DNA from: Pseudomonadota bacterium
Lineage (GTDB): Bacteria > Pseudomonadota > Alphaproteobacteria > Acetobacterales > Acetobacteraceae
DNA: 19,878 nt
Direction: 5' to 3'
NCBI GenBank assembly: GCA_021828605.1
Contig: JAJZEG010000173.1
Location: forward strand, 1-19,878
Both the position numbers and the translations under genes were made by a program. Below, piece by piece: positions 7,659 to 13,084 of the stretch (within the stretch, counting starts at the first letter, position 1; each line of letters opens with the position of its first letter). The notes under the pieces were generated by a model. The model worked only from the letters and a program-made list of their open reading frames with translations, had not been told where the DNA came from and ran no database searches.

Positions 7659-8561
7659 ATGACCAATAATCACATGGATTGGGACAAGTTACGGGTGTTC
7701 CACGCGGTGGCCGAGGCGGGCAGCTTCACCCATGCGGGCGACACGCTGAACCTGTCGCAATCAGCGGTATCCCGACAAATCTCGGCGCTGGAAGAAGCCC
7801 TCGCGGTGCCGCTCTTTCACCGCCACGCGCGCGGGCTGATTCTGACCGAGCAGGGCGAACAGCTCAACCGCACGGTCCGCGACGTGTTCGCCAAACTCGC
7901 AATGACCGAAGCCTTGCTGACCGAAAGCAAGGAGCGCGCGGCGGGTCGCCTCAAAGTCACCACCACCCATAGTTTCGGCGTCACCTGGCTGACCCCGCGC
8001 CTTAAGCGTTTTCTGGAAGCCTATCCTGACGTGAGCATTACGCTGCTGCTCGATGATGTCGATCTTGATCTCGCGATGCGCGAAGCCGATGTCGCCATTC
8101 GCATGCACCCGCCGCGCCAGCCGGATCTGGTGCAACGCTCGCTCGGCGAAATTCGCTGGCAAATTTGGGCCGCCGATAGCTATCTGAAATCTGTCGGCGA
8201 TTTACCGGAAAAACCCGAAGATTTGGACAAGCATCGGTTAATCCTGTTCGGCGATCGCAAGCCCCCGGTCACCGATGTCAATTGGCTGGCCGATCTCGGT
8301 CGCGCCGACGGCTTGCCCCGGCGCTCCGGCGCGCTCGAAGTCAACTCGCTGCAAGCCATGCTGATCGCGATCCGCAGCGGCCTCGGCATCGGTGCTGTGC
8401 CGGAATATTTGATGGATAACACCGACGGTCTCACCCGGATTTTGCCCCACGCCCGAACCCCGAAAATCGATATGTTCTTTGTCTATCCCGAGGAACTTCG
8501 CAATTCCAAACGCGTCGGCGTATTCCGCGACTTTCTGGTGAGCGAAATCGGCCGAAACTAA
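7659..8561 (+). CDS. LysR family transcriptional regulator
   Basis: The product has 300 residues, the standard LysR length. The winged helix-turn-helix spans about residues 8-66 (DWDKLRVFHAVAEAGSFTHA, then LSQSAVSRQISALEEAL, then LFHRHARGLILTEQGE). A periplasmic-binding-protein-like effector domain follows from about 90. The start at 7659 lies 15 nt after the trxB stop, and an ATG five codons on (7674) is an alternative. LysR proteins sense small molecules or redox state. Co-transcription with trxB suggests a link to thiol redox, but no cysteine pair like that of OxyR is present in the sensor domain (I see no cysteine in the protein), so it does not sense peroxide in the OxyR way. No terminator is evident directly after it. 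Confidence 0.93.
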   Translation: MTNNHMDWDKLRVFHAVAEAGSFTHAGDTLNLSQSAVSRQISALEEALAVPLFHRHARGLILTEQGEQLNRTVRDVFAKLAMTEALLTESKERAAGRLKVTTTHSFGVTWLTPRLKRFLEAYPDVSITLLLDDVDLDLAMREADVAIRMHPPRQPDLVQRSLGEIRWQIWAADSYLKSVGDLPEKPEDLDKHRLILFGDRKPPVTDVNWLADLGRADGLPRRSGALEVNSLQAMLIAIRSGLGIGAVPEYLMDNTDGLTRILPHARTPKIDMFFVYPEELRNSKRVGVFRDFLVSEIGRN

Positions 8562-8777
8562 ACCGGGGCCCATTCTGATCGCATAGAGTCTGGTCAAAAT
8601 AGGCCGGAAAACGAGCGGCGATTATGGTCCAGCGATCATGATCGCGGCCCGGGCGCTGATTATCGCGCACCAACCATCCCCGCAAATTCACACGATCGTA
8701 ATAAGGCCAGCCCTTAAACCGGGCCAAAGGCTGCCTATGTGTTTTCTATGCTCAGCGCATGGACGCATAATAGCGAC
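8562..8777. other. Intergenic stretch with no convincing gene
   Basis: No coding region here has good start signals. A TTG-started minus-strand frame (8727-8431) covers it but overlaps the lysR 3' end antisense. A copy of the recurring motif, TAGAGTCTGGTC, lies at 8584-8595, just after the lysR stop. Confidence 0.4.
8584..8595 (+). repeat. TAGAGT-type repeat, copy 1
   Basis: TAGAGTCTGGTC matches copy 2 (8955-8966, TAGAGTCTGATC) at 11 of 12 bases and the arms of the hairpin at 9029-9078 in part. All copies are intergenic. Confidence 0.4.
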
Positions 8778-8955
8778 CATTCACAGATAGCCTGATCCGG
8801 ACGCCGCAGCCCATCATGCCGTCGTGCGCAGGATCAGCCAACCGGATCCGACCTTGCGGGGTCGGATAGGGGCCGTTTAGTCGGCTCCGACGTCTCCCAG
8901 ACGTGAAGCCTCCCTGTTTACTTGCCCCGCCGGTTTGCCGGCGGGGCTTTTTCTT
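8778..8955 (+). ncRNA. Candidate structured RNA ending at an intrinsic terminator
   Basis: Four hairpins follow one another. H1 has outer arms CTGATCC (8792-8798) and GGATCAG (8831-8837) with an inner GACG/CGTC pair. H2 has ATCCGACC (8846-8853) and GGTCGGAT (8860-8867). H3 has GGGGCCG (8869-8875) and CGGCTCC (8882-8888) with one wobble. H4 has ACGTCT (8890-8895) and AGACGT (8899-8904) around CCC. A strong terminator closes the unit at 8924-8955. No gene follows on this strand, so it is not a leader of a downstream gene. It is either a free-standing small RNA or a long lysR 3' UTR. The 5' end is a guess from CATAAT at 8766-8771, whose -35 partner is poor. I do not recognise an RNA family: the serial hairpins do not suit 6S RNA, and tmRNA, SRP and RNase P hallmarks are absent. 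Confidence 0.45.
8924..8955 (+). terminator. Strong intrinsic terminator
   Basis: A perfect 10-bp G+C stem, GCCCCGCCGG (8924-8933) and CCGGCGGGGC (8938-8947), encloses the loop TTTG and is followed by TTTTTCTT. It is oriented on the plus strand and ends the candidate structured RNA or the lysR transcript. Confidence 0.9.
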
Positions 8956-8966
8956 AGAGTCTGATC
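8955..8966 (+). repeat. TAGAGT-type repeat, copy 2
   Basis: TAGAGTCTGATC begins at the last T of the terminator tract. Further downstream ATTGACGC (8974-8981) recurs in the right arm of the 9029-9078 hairpin read on the minus strand. Confidence 0.4.
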
Positions 8967-9028
8967 GTTTGGAATTGACGCGCATAATGCGCGGCAATGA
9001 CAAGCGTTGCTCAGCCTCGCAAACAAAG

Positions 9029-9078
9029 CTAGAGTGCGGTCAGATTGGCGCGACTGCGTCAATCTGACCGCACTCTAG
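9029..9078. repeat. 50-base near-perfect hairpin built from inverted TAGAGT-type repeats
   Basis: CTAGAGTGCGGTCAGATTG (9029-9047) is repeated exactly in inverse at 9060-9078. A wobble pair and CGC/GCG extend the stem to 23 pairs around a GACT loop. No T-run follows on either side, so it is not a normal terminator. It looks like a REP- or MITE-like palindromic unit, and its outer sequence resembles the motif copies at 8584 and 8955. Confidence 0.7.
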
Positions 9079-9091
9079 AATAAGCAATTTT

Positions 9092-9121
9092 ATCCGATCA
9101 AGTGAGTTCATCTGATCGGAT
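9092..9121. repeat. Inverted repeat with 9-bp arms
   Basis: ATCCGATCA (9092-9100) and TGATCGGAT (9113-9121) are exact inverse repeats with a 12-nt loop. It lies 13 nt after the long hairpin and before the HiPIP terminator. No T-run follows on the plus strand. Function is unknown. Confidence 0.5.
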
Positions 9122-9174
9122 GTTCCCCTCCCTCATGGTTTCGCGGGCACGATCTCACGCCGGTAAAGCGGCCC

Positions 9175-9210
9175 AAACAAAAACGGCGCGGAGCCGAAGC
9201 TCCACGCCGT
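9175..9210 (-). terminator. Intrinsic terminator of the HiPIP gene
   Basis: On the minus strand ACGGCGTGGAGC, a TTCG tetraloop and GCTCCGCGCCGT form a 12-bp stem with one wobble, followed by a T-rich tract (TTTTGTTT). It lies 24 nt beyond the HiPIP stop codon. Confidence 0.9.
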
Positions 9211-9234
9211 CTGATCACGCACATATCGGAAAAA

Positions 9235-9522
9235 TCAGCCCTTCGGGGCCCACAAGGTACACCAGCCCGTCGGCTCAATCGAACCGGCCACGGCCTTGCA
9301 CTTACCTGCTGCCGTTGCACTCGCGCCGGGAATAAACAACGCGCAACCGCTGCATTGATGGCCGCCCTTCGGCTTGGTCTGATATTGCACCGAGGCTTTC
9401 GCCAACCCGGCGGCCTGCGCTTGCTGGGTTCCCGCAACGGCCATACCGACCGCAGCCGCCGCCGTCAGACCCGCCGCTTTTTTCAGCAGGCCACGACGCG
9501 ATTGATTGAATTCATTGGACAT
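9235..9522 (-). CDS. High-potential iron-sulfur protein (HiPIP), Tat-exported
   Basis: The 95-residue precursor starts at 9522, with AGGAGA 8 nt upstream. The twin-arginine motif SRRGLLK (8-14), a hydrophobic Ala-rich stretch and AQA before residue 38 make a Tat signal peptide, as expected for a protein that folds around its cluster in the cytoplasm. Four cysteines at 57, 60, 75 and 88 (HQCSGC, GKC, GWC) match the HiPIP pattern for one [4Fe-4S] cluster. The mature chain is about 58 residues, at the small end of the family. HiPIPs carry single electrons in the periplasm between cytochrome complexes, photosynthetic centres or terminal oxidases. No such partner is encoded nearby. It is likely a single-gene transcript with its own terminator and a repeat-rich upstream region. 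Confidence 0.93.
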   Translation of the reverse strand: MSNEFNQSRRGLLKKAAGLTAAAAVGMAVAGTQQAQAAGLAKASVQYQTKPKGGHQCSGCALFIPGASATAAGKCKAVAGSIEPTGWCTLWAPKG

Positions 9523-9547
9523 TGGCTTTCTCCTGTAGGGGTGACAG

Positions 9548-9611
9548 CACGACATTGAGGCAAATCTACCAAGCTCGACATTGGTCCGGACACGACATTA
9601 GCAATGTTGTG
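9548..9611 (-). promoter_or_regulatory. Repeat array upstream of HiPIP, candidate regulator binding sites
   Basis: Read on the minus strand, AATGTCGTG or AATGTCGAG occurs three times (starting from 9599, 9582 and 9556 and running leftwards). The outermost copy faces a near-copy in the opposite sense: CACGACATT (9591-9599) and AATGTTGTG (9603-9611) around AGC, one mismatch. This gives one dyad plus two extra half sites between the dyad and the start codon. No clear -35/-10 pair was found. Confidence 0.4.
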
Positions 9612-9704
9612 ATCGTTGCCATTAAACACACGACCGGATCAGCAAAGTAAATTACCAATCAATGATGGCGTCAACGTGGCGGCGCACCGATGCCAACCCC
9701 TCGA

Positions 9705-10952
9705 TCAGGGCTTCGGCGCCGATACCCGCCTGGGGCGCGGTGCTGCGATGGTCGCGCGCAGCAGCGGGTAAATCTGCTCCGCCCACCGCGATCCGCTAAA
9801 TACCCCGTAATGACCAACACCCACCTGTAGATGGCTGTATTTCTGGTTGGCGGCCAGGTTGGTGCACAAGCCAACCACCGCTTCGGTTTGCCCTGGCGGA
9901 CAAATATCATCGCGCTCACCTTCCACCGCCAGCAATCGTGTGTCGGTTATCGCGCGCAAATCAACCCGGTCACCCCGGTGCGAAAGCCGCCCCATCGGCA
10001 AATCATGCCGTTGAAACACCCGCTCAACCGTCTCCAAGTAAAACTCGGCTGGTAGATCCATCACACTCTGATATTCGGCATAGAAGCTATTATGCGCCGC
10101 CTCAGCCTCGACATCCTCGGTAACAATCGCCCGGAACTGGCGCACATGCGCCCCAATATGCCGGTCCAAATTCATCGACATGAACGAGGCAAGCTGCACA
10201 AATCCCGGATAAACCCGCCGGCCCGCGCCTTGATGCTGCCAGGGCACGGTATCGATCAGATTTTCCTCAAACCAGCGAATATCACGGGTTTTCGCGAGCT
10301 GGTTTACCTTCGACGGGTTGCGCCTGGTATCAATCGGCCCGCCCATCAGTACCGTCGCATGGGGCCGTGCCGGATCGCGATCCGCTTCCATCAGCGCCGT
10401 CGCCGCGAGCACCGCTACAGCAGGCTGGCATACGGCGACAACGCTGGCGCCGGGCCCGAGTTCGCGCATGAACAGCATGATATGATCAACATAATCATCA
10501 AATCCGAACCGTCCGGCGGCGCGCGGAATATCGCGGGCATTGAACCAGTCGGTGATAAACACATCGTGATCGGCCAGCATCACTTGCGCGGTATGGCGCA
10601 GCAAGGTGGCAAAATGGCCCGATAACGGCGCCGCAATCAGCACCCGAGGCCGCTCGACCGTATCATCCGGCGTCGAAAAATGCAGCAATGCGCCGAAATT
10701 TGTCGCCCGCACCACCCGCTCCACCACCGGGATCTCGCGGCCATCACGCAAAACCGTTTCAATGCCAAAAGCGGGGCGTAAATGACGCATCCCGCCCCGG
10801 CTGAACAAATCAAGCAGGGCCCGGGTTTCGCGCGCCACCGCATCAAAAGGTCGGATCGGCGTGAACATATCGATCAACGGCGTCAAATTGCGCGCCATCG
10901 TGCGCCAGGGCGCCATCATATCTTCTTGAGACTGATACAACCGATACATCAT
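9705..10952 (-). CDS. phaZ: Intracellular polyhydroxyalkanoate depolymerase
   Basis: This enzyme hydrolyses stored native PHB granules to hydroxybutyrate oligomers and monomers in the cytoplasm. The 415-residue product is the usual length for PhaZ1-type depolymerases. The nucleophile is a cysteine, Cys175 in VCQPAVAV, as in Ralstonia PhaZa1, with Asp348 (EGERDDICPP) and His381 (GHYGVFSG) completing the triad. The spacing agrees with Cys183, Asp355 and His388 of that enzyme. There is no signal peptide, consistent with an intracellular enzyme. Start codons at 10952 and 10949 are adjacent, and AGG 8 nt before the first supports 10952. No other PHA gene (phaC, phasin, phaR) is in the window. The gene sits alone between HiPIP and the divergent Ntn hydrolase gene. 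Confidence 0.93.
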   Translation of the reverse strand: MMYRLYQSQEDMMAPWRTMARNLTPLIDMFTPIRPFDAVARETRALLDLFSRGGMRHLRPAFGIETVLRDGREIPVVERVVRATNFGALLHFSTPDDTVERPRVLIAAPLSGHFATLLRHTAQVMLADHDVFITDWFNARDIPRAAGRFGFDDYVDHIMLFMRELGPGASVVAVCQPAVAVLAATALMEADRDPARPHATVLMGGPIDTRRNPSKVNQLAKTRDIRWFEENLIDTVPWQHQGAGRRVYPGFVQLASFMSMNLDRHIGAHVRQFRAIVTEDVEAEAAHNSFYAEYQSVMDLPAEFYLETVERVFQRHDLPMGRLSHRGDRVDLRAITDTRLLAVEGERDDICPPGQTEAVVGLCTNLAANQKYSHLQVGVGHYGVFSGSRWAEQIYPLLRATIAAPRPRRVSAPKP

Positions 10953-11287
10953 GGGACGGACCTCATCACCACCGAAGCCGCAGTGTGGCGCCGCAAAAAT
11001 GAATATCTGCTTAATCCGCTTGCTCTATCGCTCATTCGCATCATGTCGTCCCGCCATGCTACAACCCGTCATTGTCAACGAGGCTGGTCAGAACCCTGCA
11101 ATAAAATGCGCATCTGCGAAAGAGTGCTGCACTGCATCAAACGGGATCACCCGCGAATCTGAAAAAAATTTTCCCGTCTAAGTTGAAACTTGAGCCTTGT
11201 CACCGCCATCGCTGAGTGATGGGTTGCACTCGATATTTCGTTTCATCTCGATTTATCCAACGATGCCAATGATATCGAATCGCCGTG
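10953..11287. other. Upstream region of phaZ, no gene seen
   Basis: This is the left part of a 523-base divergent intergenic region. No open frame here has good start signals. CTGCACTGCAT at 11127-11137 is close to the CTGC-N3-GCAG pattern reported for PhaR sites in other alphaproteobacteria, but one base differs and it is 175 bases from the phaZ start. TTGACA on the minus strand at 11078-11073 has no good -10 partner. Confidence 0.3.
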
Positions 11288-11304
11288 TTGGTTAAATTAA
11301 CCAA
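11288..11304. promoter_or_regulatory. 17-bp perfect palindrome upstream of the Ntn hydrolase gene
   Basis: TTGGTTAA, A, TTAACCAA is a perfect AT-rich dyad, the usual size of an operator for a dimeric repressor (GntR, LysR or MarR type cannot be told apart). It is 171 bases before the downstream start and 335 before phaZ. Confidence 0.45.
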
Positions 11305-11309
11305 TTTAA

Positions 11310-11354
11310 GCATAGCAGCTATGCGAATACGCATAGACTGATCGCGTTGATCAG
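11310..11354. promoter_or_regulatory. Further dyads between the palindrome and the Ntn hydrolase gene
   Basis: GCATAG (11310-11315) and CTATGC (11319-11324) form a dyad around CAG, and GCATAG recurs at 11331-11336. A second dyad, CTGATC (11338-11343) and GATCAG (11349-11354), follows around GCGTT. An AT-rich patch near 11359-11367 could be a -10 region but has no good -35. Confidence 0.35.
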
Positions 11355-11475
11355 CGGGTTAATAAATTCGGTCGGTAAAACAATGTTCAGTCTTGGTTCA
11401 GCCCTTCTTCCCGCGAGTCATCAGAAACGTCCCGGTCCAAAGCTTTCAGCACCCGAACGTGATCAAGGAGCGACA

Positions 11476-13083
11476 ATGCGCGATTTCCATCAGCCCGGAC
11501 GCAGCACGGTCATGGCCACCAACGCGATGGCCGCCACCTCGATGCCCGCAGCAACCCTTGCGGCTTTGGATGCGATGCGCGCCGGCGGTAACGCGCTCGA
11601 TGCCGCAGTCACCGCCGCTGCGGTGCTGGCCGTGATCGAACCACAATCAACCGGCATCGGCGGCGATTGTTTTTGCCTCTATAAGCCAGCCGGGAACGCA
11701 AACGTGATCGCGTTGAATGGTTCTGGCCGCGCCCCCGCCGCTGCGTCCCTTGATTATTACCAGCAACACGGCATCACCACGCTCGACTCCACATCGCCGC
11801 ACGGCGTCACCATCCCCGGCGTCGTCAGCGCCTGGGAAACCTTGCTTGCTTCTCACGGCAAGCGTGACCTCGCCGCCGCACTGGCCCCCGCCATCACCTA
11901 TGCCGAAGACGGCTTCCCGGTTCATCCCCGCGTCGCGTTCGACTGGGCGCTGGTCGCTGATAAATTGCGCAAAACCGGCGCTGATTTGTTTCTCCCACAC
12001 GGCAAAACCCCCACCGCCGGTCATATTTTGTATCAACCGGATCTCGGTCGCACCTTGCGCGCCATCAGCGCCCACGGTGCCCGTGCGTTTTATGAAGGTG
12101 AAATCGCCGCGCGCATGGTCGCTGAACTGCGCGCCCGTGGCGGGCTGCAGACCGAAGCCGATTTCGCCGAGGGCCGCACCGCCGCGATGTTCGTCACCCC
12201 GATCAAACGCGATTTCGATGGGCTGACCGTCTGGGAATGCCCGCCCAACGGCTCGGGCCTGCTCGCGCTGATGCTGCTCGGCATTCTCGAAGGCTACGGT
12301 CCCGCACCGGACGGACCCCTCGGCCCAATCCGCCTGCACCGCCATATCGAAGCCGCCCGCTTGGTGTATCGTGATCGCGATGCCCTGCTCGCCGACCCGG
12401 ATCAATCCCCAGTTCCGGTCGAGCATTTGCTCAGCGACGCCTATCTGTCCGGCCTGCGCGACCTGATCAATGATGATCGCGCTTTGACCAACCTGCCGCG
12501 TGCGGGCGAAAATCTGCTGCCCAAACATCGCGACACCGTCTATCTCGCGGTGGTCGATGCCGAGGGCAATGCCTGCTCCTTCATCAACTCGACCTATGAA
12601 AGCTTCGGCTCGGGTATTATCGCCCCGGGGACCGGCGTGGTGCTGCATAATCGCGGCCTCGGCTTCTCGCTCCAGCCCGGCCATCCCAATGCCATCGCCC
12701 CGCGCAAGCGCCCGATGCACACCATCATCCCCGGCATGGTCACTCAAAACGGCACCGCGATCATGCCGTTCGGCGTGATGGGCGGCCATTACCAGCCGAT
12801 GGGTCAATCCTGGTTCCTTACCAACTGGCGCCATTACGGCCTTGATATCCAACAATCGCTGGATTTAGCACGATTGTTTCCCTATGCCGGGCAAATCGAG
12901 GTCGAGCGCGGCATCCCGCAAGCCAGCATCGACGGTCTGATCGCGCGCGGTCACGCCATCCATCGCATCCCCCTGCATGACCGCCCGCATGGCGGCGGCC
13001 AGGCTGTCCTGATCGATCCCGAAACCGGCCTGCGCACCGGCGGCTCCGATCCCCGTAAAGACGGCTGCGCCTTGGGCTATTAA
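11476..13083 (+). CDS. Gamma-glutamyltransferase family Ntn hydrolase (cytosolic; possible oxamate/amide hydrolase)
   Basis: The product has 535 residues from the ATG at 11476, which has AAGGAG 6 nt upstream. The frame is open for 43 more codons upstream, but nothing supports an earlier start. Family hallmarks are TSMPAATLAALDAMRAGGNALDAA near the N-terminus, EPQSTGIGGDCF (55-66) and PFGVMGGHYQPMGQ (431-444). Such enzymes mature by self-cleavage before a threonine that becomes the catalytic nucleophile: here Thr354 in HRDTVYLAVVD. Classical GGT is secreted, but this protein has no signal peptide, like the oxamate amidohydrolase HpxW and related cytosolic members. The following amidase gene starts 1 nt after its stop, so both probably act in one amide-degrading pathway. 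The substrate is not known. Confidence 0.87.
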   Translation: MRDFHQPGRSTVMATNAMAATSMPAATLAALDAMRAGGNALDAAVTAAAVLAVIEPQSTGIGGDCFCLYKPAGNANVIALNGSGRAPAAASLDYYQQHGITTLDSTSPHGVTIPGVVSAWETLLASHGKRDLAAALAPAITYAEDGFPVHPRVAFDWALVADKLRKTGADLFLPHGKTPTAGHILYQPDLGRTLRAISAHGARAFYEGEIAARMVAELRARGGLQTEADFAEGRTAAMFVTPIKRDFDGLTVWECPPNGSGLLALMLLGILEGYGPAPDGPLGPIRLHRHIEAARLVYRDRDALLADPDQSPVPVEHLLSDAYLSGLRDLINDDRALTNLPRAGENLLPKHRDTVYLAVVDAEGNACSFINSTYESFGSGIIAPGTGVVLHNRGLGFSLQPGHPNAIAPRKRPMHTIIPGMVTQNGTAIMPFGVMGGHYQPMGQSWFLTNWRHYGLDIQQSLDLARLFPYAGQIEVERGIPQASIDGLIARGHAIHRIPLHDRPHGGGQAVLIDPETGLRTGGSDPRKDGCALGY

Positions 13084-13084
13084 C

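Noticed and set aside
8431..8727. Minus-strand frame with a protein-like start (MARFKGWPYYDRV...) between lysR and the structured RNA
   Set aside because: It begins with TTG and has a weak ribosome binding site. Its second half is antisense to the end of lysR. I do not recognise the sequence. It could be a remnant of a gene, but nothing proves it.
8778..8955. Identity of the structured RNA as 6S RNA
   Set aside because: Length is similar, but 6S folds as one long rod with a central bubble, while here hairpins follow in series. The 5' and 3' ends share only about five complementary bases.
8752..9003. Minus-strand frame across the structured RNA
   Set aside because: Composition is low-complexity and basic. 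It spans the terminator and hairpins, so it is most likely the shadow of RNA structure.
11127..11137. PhaR-type site (CTGC-N3-GCAT) upstream of phaZ
   Set aside because: One base departs from the CTGC-N3-GCAG pattern, the site is 175 bases from phaZ, and such a short motif is common by chance in this composition.
10951..11181. Plus-strand frame in the phaZ upstream region
   Set aside because: No ribosome binding site and no family resemblance; it starts inside the phaZ start region on the opposite strand.
11347..11475. N-terminal extension of the GGT-family protein by 43 residues
   Set aside because: AAGGAG lies just before the ATG at 11476 and the family N-terminus begins there. The extension has no signal peptide character and overlaps the dyad cluster.
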